Source: Aeromicrobium duanguangcaii
GTDB taxonomy: Bacteria; Actinomycetota; Actinomycetes; Propionibacteriales; Nocardioidaceae
Assembly: GCF_024508295.1 (NCBI RefSeq)
Contig: NZ_CP101990.1
Location: forward strand, 1,116,001 to 1,180,000
Length of the DNA: 64,000 nucleotides
Reading direction: 5' to 3'
Shown here in pieces: positions 53,356-62,285 of the stretch (the first letter of the stretch is position 1; each line of letters begins with the position of its first letter). The notes beneath the pieces were generated by a model. That model saw only the letters and a program-made list of their open reading frames with translations. It made no database searches and had not been told where the DNA came from. Both the position numbers and the translations under genes were made by a program.

Positions 53356-54264
53356 ATGCCCGACACCGACGACGCCGCACGCGAGGACCCGATCCTGCAG
53401 GCTCTCGCCTCCGACCGGCCCGCGGTCTCGTTCGAGTTCTTCCCGCCCAAGGACGACGAGGGCGAAGCCCAGCTGTGGCGCACGATCGACGATCTCGCGC
53501 CTCTCGAGCCGACCTTCGTCTCGGTGACGTACGGCGCCGGAGGGACCAGCCAGGACCGCACGGTCCGCATCACCGAGCGCATCGCGCGCGAGGCCCCCAT
53601 GCCGCCCGTCGGCCACCTGACCCTGGTCGGCCAGAGCCGCGGTGAGATCGAGACCGTGCTGAAGCAGTACGTCGCCGCCGGCGTGCGGCACGTGCTCGCC
53701 CTGCGCGGCGACCCGGCCGGTGGCCCCCGCGCCCCGTGGGAGCCGCACCCCGACGGCATGAGCCACGCGATCGAGCTGGTCGAGCTGGTGCACGAGGTCG
53801 GCGGGCTCTCGGTGGGCGTCGCAGCCTTCCCCGAGGGACATCCCGACGCGGACGGACTCGACGCCGACGCCGACGTCCTCGTGGCCAAGGCCCGGGCCGG
53901 CGCGTCGTTCGCGATCTCGCAGCTGTTCTTCCGCGCGGACGACTACTTCGGCCTCGTCCGCCGCATCCGTGAGCGCGGCTGCGACCTGCCGATCGTGCCG
54001 GGCATCATGCCGATCCTGAACCTCAAGCAGGTGGCCCGGATGGCCGAGCTCTCCGGCGCCGAGATGCCGCGCGAGGTGCTCGACCAGATCGAGCCGCTCG
54101 CCGACGACCCGAAGGCGGTGCGGGCCAAGGGCATCGACCTCGCGACCGAGCTGTGCCGCGAGCTGATCGCCGGCGGCGCCCCGGGCCTGCACTTCATGAC
54201 GCTCAACCGCTCGCCCGCGACCCGCGAGATCTTCGAGCGGCTGCGCGCCGACGACGTGATCTGA
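53356..54264 (+). CDS. metF: Methylenetetrahydrofolate reductase
   Basis: Reduces 5,10-methylene-THF to 5-methyl-THF for methionine synthesis, using FAD. The 302-residue protein has the barrel motifs FEFFPPKDDEGE, SVTYGAGGTSQDR, HVLALRGDPAGG, VAAFPEGHPD, ISQLFFRADDYF and VPGIMPI. The frame is open far upstream; ATG 53356 fits promoter spacing and the family N-terminus. It would draw on the same one-carbon pool as GcvT. Confidence 0.96.
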   Translation: MPDTDDAAREDPILQALASDRPAVSFEFFPPKDDEGEAQLWRTIDDLAPLEPTFVSVTYGAGGTSQDRTVRITERIAREAPMPPVGHLTLVGQSRGEIETVLKQYVAAGVRHVLALRGDPAGGPRAPWEPHPDGMSHAIELVELVHEVGGLSVGVAAFPEGHPDADGLDADADVLVAKARAGASFAISQLFFRADDYFGLVRRIRERGCDLPIVPGIMPILNLKQVARMAELSGAEMPREVLDQIEPLADDPKAVRAKGIDLATELCRELIAGGAPGLHFMTLNRSPATREIFERLRADDVI

Positions 54265-54279
54265 GCCCGCTGCCTCGCG

Positions 54280-55458
54280 TCAGCGGGGAACGGCGCCGAG
54301 GTGCTCCGCCAGGGCGGCGGTGCCCATGCCCGTGACCTCGAGCGAGGCACCGGGCGACGCGGCGGCGCCCACGAGCCACAGTCCGGGGCGCGGGCTCCTG
54401 GCCGGGCGCGGCAGGTCGTCCGACGTCGGGGGAGCGGGGACGCTCTCCCTCCAGGTCACGCGCGGTGTCAGGTCGAGCCCGTGACGGGCCAGCACCGCCA
54501 GCGGATCCACGTCACGGCGGGCCTCGAACACCCAGCCGTCCGGGCCCGAGCGCCAGCCGCGCACGACGTCGCGGTCGTGGACCACCAGGTCGTCCGGCAC
54601 GTCGGGGTCACCGTCCAGCCGGACCGCGGTGTGCTCCAGGGTCGGCGCCGTCGGGGACGCCAGCGGATCGGTCCCCGTCGCCCACACCACGACGTCGGCC
54701 TCGCGGGTCGACCCGTCCGCGAGCTCGACCCCGCTCTCGACCGGTCGGGCGACGTCGACGCCGGTCTCGACCGTCACCTTGCGTTCGCGCAGGCGCGTCG
54801 TGAGCGCCGCGGCCAGGCCGGCGCTGCCGCCGTCGAACCGCCAGCGGCCGAAGTTCCGCTCGACGTAGTGCCACACGGCCAGCACGCCCGGAGCCGCCTC
54901 GGTGAGGCCGGGCAGGTCCGCCGCGAGCCGGCGCAGGCGCGAGTCGCGCAGGGGGCGGACGACGTCCCTCAGGGACCGGTCGCTCCACGTCACCGCGGCG
55001 ACGGGGGAGTCCGGCGTGTGTGCCACCTCGAACACGCGGCGGCGCAACTCGTTCCATGGGGCGGGCGACTCGTCGACCCACGGCGACCAGGCGTCGGAGC
55101 CGAAGGCCGAGACGACGGCGTCGACCTGGGCGCCGCGCGTGCCGAAGGGCAGGTCGAGCGTCACCGTCCGCCGGGGCCAGCGGGCCGGCAGCACGTGGTG
55201 GCGCGGGCCGGCCGGGGTGATCGCGATGAGGGCGTCCATGGGGCGCCCGGACTTGCGGAAGAGGTCACGGAAGACACCGGGCAGCGTCACACTCTCGGGG
55301 CCGGCGGCCCAGCGGTCGTCGCCGATCCGGATCCCCAGCAGGCGGCCACCCGGCTCGGTCTCGCGCTCCAGGACGGTGACGTCGTGCCTCAGCTTGGCCA
55401 GCCGAGCCGCGGCCGACAGGCCGGCGAATCCACCACCCACGACCAGGATGCGTGCCAT
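54280..55458 (-). CDS. FAD-dependent oxidoreductase (phytoene desaturase-like)
   Basis: The 392-residue protein begins MARILVVGGGFAGLSAAARL, a Rossmann dinucleotide site, followed by TVLERETEPGGRLLG, and ends with GLWLVGAAASPGASLEVTGMGTAAL, the C-terminal FAD-contact pattern of the amine oxidase/carotenoid desaturase group. The neighbouring polyprenyl synthase makes an isoprenoid substrate plausible, but no phytoene synthase is present. GGAGGG lies 7 bases before the ATG. It converges with metF, 15 bases apart. Confidence 0.88.
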   Translation of the reverse strand: MARILVVGGGFAGLSAAARLAKLRHDVTVLERETEPGGRLLGIRIGDDRWAAGPESVTLPGVFRDLFRKSGRPMDALIAITPAGPRHHVLPARWPRRTVTLDLPFGTRGAQVDAVVSAFGSDAWSPWVDESPAPWNELRRRVFEVAHTPDSPVAAVTWSDRSLRDVVRPLRDSRLRRLAADLPGLTEAAPGVLAVWHYVERNFGRWRFDGGSAGLAAALTTRLRERKVTVETGVDVARPVESGVELADGSTREADVVVWATGTDPLASPTAPTLEHTAVRLDGDPDVPDDLVVHDRDVVRGWRSGPDGWVFEARRDVDPLAVLARHGLDLTPRVTWRESVPAPPTSDDLPRPARSPRPGLWLVGAAASPGASLEVTGMGTAALAEHLGAVPR

Positions 55459-55601
55459 GGTCAGGCCCTCCGCGCGGACGCCGCCACACCGGCGGAACGG
55501 TCTCCGTCGGGCCGGTCGGTGGGTCGGTCGAGGGCCGAGGGATCCATGCCGTGACCGTACCGCGAGCGGCTCGACCCACCGCCCTGTGGGAAGGTGACGT
55601 C

Positions 55602-56351
55602 ATGGGTCCGATCCGTGGCGTCCTGGCATGGCAGTGCGTGCTCGACGCATTGGTGCAGGCCGGCGCCGACGACGACGGATCCGGCTCCCTGGACGTGCTC
55701 GACCTCGGTGGCGGCACCGGCTCGGACGCCGTCCGGGTCGCGGCGCTGGGCCACCGTGTCACGGTCGTCGACCCCAGCCCCGACGCCCTCGCCGCCTCGG
55801 CGCGACGCGCGACCGAGGCCGGGGTGCAGATCGAGGGACTGCTCGGGGACTCCGCAGACCTCGCCGAGCACGTGGCGGACGGATCGATCGACCTGGTGAT
55901 CTGCCACGGCGTCCTGGAGCACGTGCTCGACCCGGCGCAGGCCGTCGACGCGGCCCGTGCCGCGCTCCGGCCCGGCGGCTGGCTCAGCGTGCTGGTCGGG
56001 GGCCGGGTCGCGGCCGTCGCGGCCCGCGCCGCGGCGGGTGACTTCGCCGGAGCCCGCGCCCTCGTGGAGGCCACCCCGGACGCGTCCTGGGACCTCGCCG
56101 GCCTCGGCCCGCGCCGCTGGCTGCTCGAGGAGCTCGAGGCCCTGCTGTCCGGTCATGGGCTGACGCCCGTCCTGGCCCAGGGAGTCAGGGTTCTCAGCGA
56201 CGAGGTGCCCGGTGTCGTCGTCGACGGATCCGCGGGCGCCCGCGAGCAGTTGTACGCGTTGGAGCGCGAGGTCCGCCGGATTCCCCAGTTCGCGGGACGT
56301 TCGGCTGGTTTGCAGACCATGGCCCGCCTAGAATCAACATCACACCCCTGA
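55602..56351 (+). CDS. SAM-dependent methyltransferase
   Basis: Class I Rossmann methyltransferase of 249 residues: motif I VLDLGGGTGSDAV, acidic end of strand 2 TVVDPSPDAL, and ICHGVLEHVLDP, as in CmoA/UbiE-like small-molecule methylases. The substrate is unknown. AAGG lies 7 bases before ATG 55602; the open frame upstream overlaps the divergent oxidoreductase start and is not used. DUF3040 follows 14 bases downstream. Confidence 0.9.
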   Translation: MGPIRGVLAWQCVLDALVQAGADDDGSGSLDVLDLGGGTGSDAVRVAALGHRVTVVDPSPDALAASARRATEAGVQIEGLLGDSADLAEHVADGSIDLVICHGVLEHVLDPAQAVDAARAALRPGGWLSVLVGGRVAAVAARAAAGDFAGARALVEATPDASWDLAGLGPRRWLLEELEALLSGHGLTPVLAQGVRVLSDEVPGVVVDGSAGAREQLYALEREVRRIPQFAGRSAGLQTMARLESTSHP

Positions 56352-56365
56352 TCAAGGAGTCCACC

Positions 56366-56755
56366 GTGCCACTGTCGGACGAAGAGGCCCGACTGCTCGC
56401 CCAACTGGAGCAGTCCTTGGCCGAAGAGGATCCCGAGTTCGCGTCCACGTTGCGCGGCTCCAAGTTGATCGCGCACAACCGTCGTGTCGCGGCCATCTGC
56501 GTCGTGGGCTTCCTGGCCGGTATCGCGATGTTGCTGGGCGGAGCCGTGTCCAAGATGACCTGGATCGGCGCCGCGGGCTTCATCGTGATGGTGGCGTCCG
56601 CCTACCTGTTCGTCCGTGCCTGGCGTCGCGGGATCTCCGGCGCCCAGGAGCCGACTCGTCCCGCGCCGTCGTCGCCGCGCGGACCGAAGGGCTCCGGCTC
56701 CTTCGTCGAGCGGATGGAGGAGCGCTGGCAGCGTCGTCAGGACGACGGCTACTGA
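56366..56755 (+). CDS. DUF3040 domain membrane protein
   Basis: The 129-residue protein starts PLSDEEARLLAQLEQSLAEEDPEFA, the DUF3040 signature, followed by two membrane segments (about 41-60 and 64-84) and a charged tail. It is found in Actinobacteria just upstream of mraZ, function unknown; an envelope or division role is suggested by position only. AAGGAG lies 6 bases before the GTG. Two terminators follow. Confidence 0.93.
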   Translation: MPLSDEEARLLAQLEQSLAEEDPEFASTLRGSKLIAHNRRVAAICVVGFLAGIAMLLGGAVSKMTWIGAAGFIVMVASAYLFVRAWRRGISGAQEPTRPAPSSPRGPKGSGSFVERMEERWQRRQDDGY

Positions 56756-56780
56756 TCCCCATCGACTGAAGCACCCTCGA

Positions 56781-56805
56781 AAGGCCCCGCCTCCGGCGGG
56801 GCCTT
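56781..56805 (+). terminator. First terminator after DUF3040 gene
   Basis: Perfect 11-bp stem (56781-56791, 56795-56805), 3-base loop; only TT follows. Confidence 0.75.
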
Positions 56806-56862
56806 CGACGTTTCCCCTTGATCCTCCACCCGGGGCGCTGAATCTCCCCACTTCGCTCCACC

Positions 56863-56894
56863 GGCCCGTCATCCCCGTGATGACGGGCCTTTTC
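56863..56894 (+). terminator. Second terminator upstream of mraZ
   Basis: 10-bp perfect stem (56863-56872, 56880-56889) with 7-base loop and a TTTT run, insulating the mraZ promoter. Confidence 0.85.
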
Positions 56895-56945
56895 TGTGCC
56901 GTCTCACGCGACACACCCCGACTCTTGACGAAAAGTAGGTGGATG

Positions 56946-56980
56946 GTGGAGCGTTGTGGGTTAAGGTGGTGCGTAGTGGT
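56946..56980 (+). promoter_or_regulatory. MraZ operator: four GTGG repeats at 10-bp spacing
   Basis: GTGGA, GTGGG, GTGGT and GTGGT begin at 56946, 56956, 56966 and 56976, exactly 10 bases apart. MraZ octamers bind tandem TGGG-like repeats with about this spacing in their own promoter. A TAAGGT hexamer (56962-56967) lies within the array, so bound MraZ would cover the -10. Confidence 0.75.
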
Positions 56981-57034
56981 GGAAACACCGAACTTCGACC
57001 GCGAAGGGGAGCAACGTGGAACAGGAGGGACGCG

Positions 57035-57487
57035 ATGACCGCACCGGCATCAGCGCACTTCTTCGGCACGTTCACCCCGCGGCTGGACGAGAAGGGGCGA
57101 CTGTTCCTTCCCGCGAAGTTCCGGCCACTGCTCACGGACGGCGTGGTGTTGACCCGCGGTCAGGAGCACTGCATCTACGGGTGGACGCCCGAGGCGTTCG
57201 ACGAGTTCTCCTCGCGAGCCCGGCAGGCCTCGTTCACGAACCGGCAGGCACGCAACTTCATCCGCATGCTCTTCGGCGGTGCGGCGCACGAGACGCCGGA
57301 CAAGCAGGGGCGCGTGCCCGTCTCGCAGCTGCTGCGCGAGTGGGCCGGCCTGGAGCGCGACTGCACGGTCGTGGGCACGGGCGAGCGGTTCGAGATCTGG
57401 GACTCCACTCGATGGAACGACTTCTCCGACGAGCACGAGGAGGGCTTCGCCGATTTGTCGGAGGAGATCTTCCCCGGGATCTTCTGA
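57035..57487 (+). CDS. mraZ: Transcriptional regulator MraZ
   Basis: DNA-binding protein of 150 residues with two AbrB-like repeats (FGTFTPRLDEKGRLFLPAKF near 11 and AAHETPDKQGRVPVSQLLRE near 84). It represses the division and cell-wall cluster from its own promoter in studied bacteria. GGAGG precedes ATG 57035 by 7 bases; the open frame upstream lies in the operator region and is not used. Confidence 0.96.
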   Translation: MTAPASAHFFGTFTPRLDEKGRLFLPAKFRPLLTDGVVLTRGQEHCIYGWTPEAFDEFSSRARQASFTNRQARNFIRMLFGGAAHETPDKQGRVPVSQLLREWAGLERDCTVVGTGERFEIWDSTRWNDFSDEHEEGFADLSEEIFPGIF

Positions 57488-57511
57488 GCGCGCGGACGGT
57501 GGGGCGCGATG

Positions 57512-57565
57512 CCCGCCTGAGGGGTTCTGACGTCACTTCCCCGGCGTCAGAGCTCGGCAGGCGGG
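57512..57565 (+). other. Interrupted inverted repeat between mraZ and rsmH
   Basis: Outer arms CCCGCCTG (57512-57519) and CAGGCGGG (57558-57565) enclose inner arms CTGACG (57527-57532) and CGTCAG (57545-57550). Probable RNA hairpin in the mraZ-rsmH spacer; there is no T-run. Confidence 0.6.
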
Positions 57566-57611
57566 AATCGGGCCTCATCGGTCGTGCCCGGCAGGCGACG
57601 GAGTCGCGCGC

Positions 57612-58562
57612 ATGAGCGCCCGGCACGTCCCGGTGATGCTGGACCGCGTCGTGTCGGAGTTCGCGCCCGTCGTGGAGCGGGTCGACCGTCCGGTCATCAT
57701 CGACGCGACCCTCGGACTCGGTGGACACACCGAGGCGCTGCTCACCCGGTACGAGAACCTTCACGTCATCGGCGTCGACCGCGACGGCGAGGCGCTGCGG
57801 CGCGCGGGGGAGCGGCTGGCCCTCTTCGGCGATCGCTTCGAGGCCGCCCACGCGGTCTACGACGAGCTGCCCGAGGTCGTCGCGGCCAGTGGCCGCACGA
57901 CGGTCGACGGCGTGCTCTTCGACCTCGGCGTCTCCTCGATGCAGCTGGACCTGGCCGAGCGCGGCTTCGCCTACGCCCAGGACGCGCCGCTGGACATGCG
58001 CATGAACCCCGAGGACGAGCTGACCGCCGCCGACGTGCTCAACACGTACGCCGAGGGCGACCTGGCCCGCATCCTGCGCGAGTACGGCGAGGAGAAGTTC
58101 GCCCGCCGCATCGCCAAGGAGATCGTCTCCGAGCGCGCGACGCGTCCCTTCGAGCGCAGCGACCAGCTGGTCGACCTGATCCGTCGGTGCATCCCGGCGC
58201 CCGCGCGGCGCACGGGTGGCAATCCGGCCAAGCGCACGTTCCAGGCGCTGCGCATCGAGGTCAACGACGAGCTCGGCGTCTACCGCCGCGCCCTGCCGGC
58301 CGCCCTCGACCTGCTCGCGGTCGGTGGCCGCGTCGTCGTGCTGTCCTACCACTCGCTGGAGGACCGGATCACCAAGCGCGTCATCACCTCCGTCACCACC
58401 ACCAAGGCGCCGCGGGACCTGCCCGTCGTACCTGAGTCCATGCTGGCCCGCTTCCGATCCCTCACCCGGGGCGCCGAGCTGGCCAGCGAGGACGAGATCG
58501 CCGACAACCCCCGTGCGCGTTCGGTCCGGATGCGCGCTGTCGAACGGATCGCCGCCCCATGA
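57612..58562 (+). CDS. rsmH: 16S rRNA (cytosine(1402)-N4)-methyltransferase
   Basis: Methylates C1402 in the ribosomal P site. The 316-residue protein has [10 protein letters not shown] at the start, [14 protein letters not shown] (SAM motif), [34 protein letters not shown] and [13 protein letters not shown], all RsmH signatures. The spacer from mraZ (124 bases) holds a hairpin. Its stop overlaps the ftsL-like start (ATGA). Confidence 0.97.
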   Translation: MSARHVPVMLDRVVSEFAPVVERVDRPVIIDATLGLGGHTEALLTRYENLHVIGVDRDGEALRRAGERLALFGDRFEAAHAVYDELPEVVAASGRTTVDGVLFDLGVSSMQLDLAERGFAYAQDAPLDMRMNPEDELTAADVLNTYAEGDLARILREYGEEKFARRIAKEIVSERATRPFERSDQLVDLIRRCIPAPARRTGGNPAKRTFQALRIEVNDELGVYRRALPAALDLLAVGGRVVVLSYHSLEDRITKRVITSVTTTKAPRDLPVVPESMLARFRSLTRGAELASEDEIADNPRARSVRMRAVERIAAP

Positions 58563-59020
58563 GCACCGCCACCTCGCCCCGCACCCTGACCCGCACGGCC
58601 GTCGGCCGATCCTCCGCGCTGGCCTCGGGCATCGCCGCCCGCGGCCGTGACGCCCGCGACGTCGGCCTGCGCCTCGTCGGCCCCGTGCGGGTCCGCGCCC
58701 GCCGGGCGCCGTTCGTCGTGGTCGTGCTCTCGGTCCTGGCGCTCGGGCTCGTCGGCCTGATCCTGCTCAGCACCGCGATGCAGGCCCAGGCCTTCCGCAT
58801 CGACGAGCTGCAGCAGCGCTCGACGCTGCTCCAGGCCCAGAAGGAGCAGCTCGCCACCGAGGTCGACCGGATGCAGAGCCCCTCGGGCCTGGCCGATCGC
58901 GCCCTCACCGAGGGCATGGTGCCCAATGCCAACCCGGTCTTCCTGCGCCTGTCCGACGGCAAGGTCATCGGCGAGGCCGTCCCCGCCGAGCGCGGCACGA
59001 ACGTGCGGAGGGCCGGCTGA
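58559..59020 (+). CDS. FtsL-like septum protein
   Basis: The 153-residue bitopic protein has a basic cytoplasmic N-terminus, one membrane segment (about 51-73) and a periplasmic coiled coil ([25 protein letters not shown]). Topology and position between rsmH and ftsI are those of FtsL in Actinobacteria, where sequence similarity is low. It would join FtsQ and FtsB to activate FtsW-FtsI. Overlaps rsmH by 4 bases and ftsI by one. Confidence 0.88.
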   Translation: MSTATSPRTLTRTAVGRSSALASGIAARGRDARDVGLRLVGPVRVRARRAPFVVVVLSVLALGLVGLILLSTAMQAQAFRIDELQQRSTLLQAQKEQLATEVDRMQSPSGLADRALTEGMVPNANPVFLRLSDGKVIGEAVPAERGTNVRRAG

Positions 59021-60762
59021 TGCCCCTCGCGGTCACCCGGACCCGACTGCGGTTCCTCGTCGTCATCGTCCTGGCCCTGTTCGCGCTCTTCGCGGGCCGG
59101 CTGTTCCAGATCCAGGCCGTCGACGCCAAGGCGTACGCCGCGATGGCGGTCGAGGCCGGCACCCGCAAGGCCGTCGTCCCGGCGCCCCGCGGTGACATCG
59201 TCGACCGCAACGGCGAGGAGCTGGTCACCAGCACCCACGGCCTGACGATCACCGGCGACCCGTCCATGGCGGCCGACAAGGCTCCCGAGATCGCACGCAT
59301 CCTGCACGAGAAGCTCGGCGACGAGATCGACTACTTCGACACGATCCGCAAGCTCCGCACGCCGAAGTCCCGGTTCGTCTACCTGGCCAAGGACCTGCCG
59401 GCCTACGAGGCGCGCAAGGCGGTCCAGGCCGTGGCCGAGGCCGGGTACACCGGCGTCTTCACGCAGACCAAGAGCCTGCGCAGCTACCCCGGCGGATCGC
59501 TGGCGGCCAACGTCCTGGGCATCACCGAGGAGAACGGCAAGGGCATCGCCGGCCTCGAGGCCTTCTACGACGGCAAGCTGACCGGCACGGACGGCTCGTC
59601 GACCTACGAGGTCTCCTCGACCGGCCAGCGCATCCCGATGGCCGACTCGACGGTCAAGGAGATGACCCCGGGCAGCGACGTCAACACGACGCTCGACCGG
59701 GACCTGCAGTGGTACGCCGACCAGCGACTGCGCGACGTGGTGAGCTCCGCGGGCGCCGACTACGGTCTCGCCGTCACGATGGACGTCCGCACCTGCCAGA
59801 TCGTGCAGCTGTCGCAGGCGCCCACCTACAACCCGGACACCCGCGTCGGCGTCAACGACAAGACGCTGGTCAACCGCGCCGTCTCCAACGTCTTCGAGCC
59901 GGGCTCGGTCATGAAGACGATCACCATGGCGGCCCTGGCCGACCAGGGCAAGGTCACGGCGGACACCAAGATCAAGGTCCCCTCGGGCATGGTCATCGAC
60001 GGCTACCCGATCGGCGACTACTGGCAGCACGGCACCCTGCAGCTGACGGCGGCCGGCGTCATCGCCAAGTCGTCCAACCTGGGCACGATCGTCGCCGCCG
60101 AGCAGATGTCGGACTCGACCTTCTACTCCTACCTGCGCAAGTTCGGCTTCGGCTCCCAGAGCGGGATCGACCTGCCGGAGGAGTCGGTCGGCATCGTCTC
60201 GCCCGTCCGCGAGTGGACGAAGGCGAAGAAGGCGACGACGTCGTTCGGTCAGGGCGTCTCGGTCAACGCCATCCAGATGGTCCGCGCCGTGGGCGCGATC
60301 GCCAACGGCGGCGTGATGTGCACGCCGCGGGTGGTCGACTCGCTGACGAAGGCCGACGGCTCCGAGGAGAAGACGCAGACCGGCGACTCCCAGCGGGTCA
60401 TCTCGCGCGAGGCCGCCGCCGAGGTCACGCGGATGATGGAAGCGGTCACGGCCGACGACGGCACGGCGCCGGCGGCGCAGATCGAGGGCTACCGCGTGGC
60501 GGGCAAGACCGGCACGGCGTGGCGCGTCAACCCGAACACCGGCCGGTACGTGCGCGGACAGAACACGATCTCCTTCATGGGCTTCGCGCCTGCGGACAAC
60601 CCGCGCTTCATCACCTACGTCGTGATCGACAAGCCGCCGGCCAACGCCGGTGGTGGCTCGATGGCCGGCCCGGTCTTCAAGGACATCATGTCCATGGCGC
60701 TGGAGCGTTTCGGCGTCGCGCCGACCGGCGCCAAGCCGCCGAAGATCAAGCAGGACTGGTAG
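59020..60762 (+). CDS. ftsI: Septal peptidoglycan transpeptidase (PBP3/PbpB)
   Basis: Class B penicillin-binding protein that crosslinks septal wall. The 580-residue protein has one N-terminal membrane segment (about 11-30), the dimerisation domain (APRGDIVDRNGEEL, about 55-68), and the transpeptidase domain with EPGSVMKT (Ser 296, Lys 299), SSN (in IAKSSNLGT) and KTGTA. No PASTA repeats follow. The next gene has its own promoter in the 29-base gap. Confidence 0.97.
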   Translation: MPLAVTRTRLRFLVVIVLALFALFAGRLFQIQAVDAKAYAAMAVEAGTRKAVVPAPRGDIVDRNGEELVTSTHGLTITGDPSMAADKAPEIARILHEKLGDEIDYFDTIRKLRTPKSRFVYLAKDLPAYEARKAVQAVAEAGYTGVFTQTKSLRSYPGGSLAANVLGITEENGKGIAGLEAFYDGKLTGTDGSSTYEVSSTGQRIPMADSTVKEMTPGSDVNTTLDRDLQWYADQRLRDVVSSAGADYGLAVTMDVRTCQIVQLSQAPTYNPDTRVGVNDKTLVNRAVSNVFEPGSVMKTITMAALADQGKVTADTKIKVPSGMVIDGYPIGDYWQHGTLQLTAAGVIAKSSNLGTIVAAEQMSDSTFYSYLRKFGFGSQSGIDLPEESVGIVSPVREWTKAKKATTSFGQGVSVNAIQMVRAVGAIANGGVMCTPRVVDSLTKADGSEEKTQTGDSQRVISREAAAEVTRMMEAVTADDGTAPAAQIEGYRVAGKTGTAWRVNPNTGRYVRGQNTISFMGFAPADNPRFITYVVIDKPPANAGGGSMAGPVFKDIMSMALERFGVAPTGAKPPKIKQDW

Positions 60763-60778
60763 CCCGCGTGGCGCCCGG

Positions 60779-60784
60779 TAGGTT
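60779..60784 (+). promoter_or_regulatory. Leaderless -10 of murE inside the cell-wall cluster
   Basis: TAGGTT, 7 bases before GTG 60792, in the short ftsI-murE gap. Confidence 0.55.
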
Positions 60785-60791
60785 GGGGCGA

Positions 60792-62285
60792 GTGGATGAG
60801 ATGAGGGTCAGACCGCTGGACGTGCCCGCATGGGACCTCGCGAGGGTCTCCGAAGCGCTCCCGGGATCGACCGTCGCGGGGGACGCCACGGTCACCGGCA
60901 TCAGCCTCTCGACGCGCGACGTGGTGGCCGGTGACCTGTTCGCCGCGCTGCCCGGCGCCACCACGCACGGCGTGCGGTTCGCCGCCCGGGCCCTCGAGGC
61001 CGGCGCGGTGGCGGTGCTGACCGACCCGGAGGGCGCCGAGGCGCTGCCGGCCGACGTGCCGCGGGTCGTCGCCGACCAGCCGCGGGCCCGTCTGGCCGCC
61101 TTCTCGGCGGACTTCTACGGCCACCCCAGCACCCGCTTCACGACGATCGGCGTCACCGGCACCCAGGGCAAGACCACGACCACCTACCTCGCCGAGGCGG
61201 CGCTGGGGGAGGACCACGCGGCGGTCATCGGCACGATCGGCACGCGGATCGCGGGCCGTCCCGCCGCGAGCAGCCTCACCACGCCGGAGGCGCCCGCCCT
61301 GCAGGCGCTCTTCGCGGTCATGGCCGAGGAGCAGGTCGCCGCCTGCGCGATGGAGGTCTCGAGCCACGCCATCGTCCAGGGCCGTGTCGACGGATTCGTG
61401 CTGGACGCGGCTGTCTTCCTCAACCTCGGACGCGACCACCTGGACTTCCACCACGACGTCGAGTCGTACTTCCAGGCGAAGGCCGAGCTCTTCACGCCCG
61501 AGCACGCCCGTCGCGCGGTCATCAACATCGATGACGCCCACGGTCGCCGGTTGACCGAGATGACGTCCCTGCCCGTGACGACGTTCTCCACCGAGGGTGC
61601 GGCGGCCGACTGGCGCGCCTTGAACATCCGCGCCCACCGCCTCGGCAGCGACGTCACCCTCCTCGCCCCCGACGGCCGCGAGACCGAGCTGTCCGTGCCC
61701 CTGCCGGGAGCGTTCAACGTCTCGAACGCCGTGGCGGCGGTCGTGGCGCTCGCCGGCGAGGGGCACGACCTGCAGCGCCTGGCGGACGGCATCGCGACCG
61801 CACGCGGCGTGCCCGGCCGGATGGAGCGCGTCGAGGAGGGCCAGTCCTTCACCGCGATCGTCGACTACGCCCACAAGCCCGAGGCGGTCGAGGCCGTCCT
61901 GCACGCGCTGCGCCCCGTCACGGCCGGTCGCCTCATCGTCGTCCTCGGCGCCGGCGGCGACCGCGACCGCGGCAAGCGCCCCCTCATGGGTGAGGTGGCG
62001 GCCCGGCTGGCCGACGTGCTCGTCGTCACCGACGACAACCCCCGCAGCGAGGACCCCGCGACCATCCGGGCCGAGGTGCTGGCCGGCGCCGCGGGGAGCG
62101 CCGCGCGGGTGCTGGAGATCGGCGATCGCCGCGAGGCCATCGCGGCCGCGGTCGACCTGGCCCGCACGGGCGACACGGTCGTCGTCGCCGGCAAGGGCCA
62201 CGAGCGGGGACAGCAGGTGGGCGACGTCGTCCACCCGTTCGACGACCGCGAAGTGCTCGCCGAGCTGATCGGGGACGTCCGGTGA
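60792..62285 (+). CDS. murE: UDP-MurNAc-L-Ala-D-Glu:diaminopimelate ligase
   Basis: Adds the third amino acid to the peptidoglycan stem peptide. The 497-residue protein has the P-loop GVTGTQGKTTTTYLAE (about 116-131), the carbamoylated-Lys region YFQAKAELF, and VTDDNPRSEDP; DNPR marks diaminopimelate-adding enzymes. Whether meso- or LL-DAP is used cannot be told. The frame is open through ftsI; GTG 60792 fits promoter and family. It overlaps murF by 4 bases. Confidence 0.96.
   Translation: MDEMRVRPLDVPAWDLARVSEALPGSTVAGDATVTGISLSTRDVVAGDLFAALPGATTHGVRFAARALEAGAVAVLTDPEGAEALPADVPRVVADQPRARLAAFSADFYGHPSTRFTTIGVTGTQGKTTTTYLAEAALGEDHAAVIGTIGTRIAGRPAASSLTTPEAPALQALFAVMAEEQVAACAMEVSSHAIVQGRVDGFVLDAAVFLNLGRDHLDFHHDVESYFQAKAELFTPEHARRAVINIDDAHGRRLTEMTSLPVTTFSTEGAAADWRALNIRAHRLGSDVTLLAPDGRETELSVPLPGAFNVSNAVAAVVALAGEGHDLQRLADGIATARGVPGRMERVEEGQSFTAIVDYAHKPEAVEAVLHALRPVTAGRLIVVLGAGGDRDRGKRPLMGEVAARLADVLVVTDDNPRSEDPATIRAEVLAGAAGSAARVLEIGDRREAIAAAVDLARTGDTVVVAGKGHERGQQVGDVVHPFDDREVLAELIGDVR

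Noticed and set aside
54280..55458. Carotenoid gene cluster (polyprenyl synthase plus desaturase-like gene)
   Set aside because: No phytoene synthase or cyclase gene is present and metF lies between, so the pair alone does not support a carotenoid pathway.
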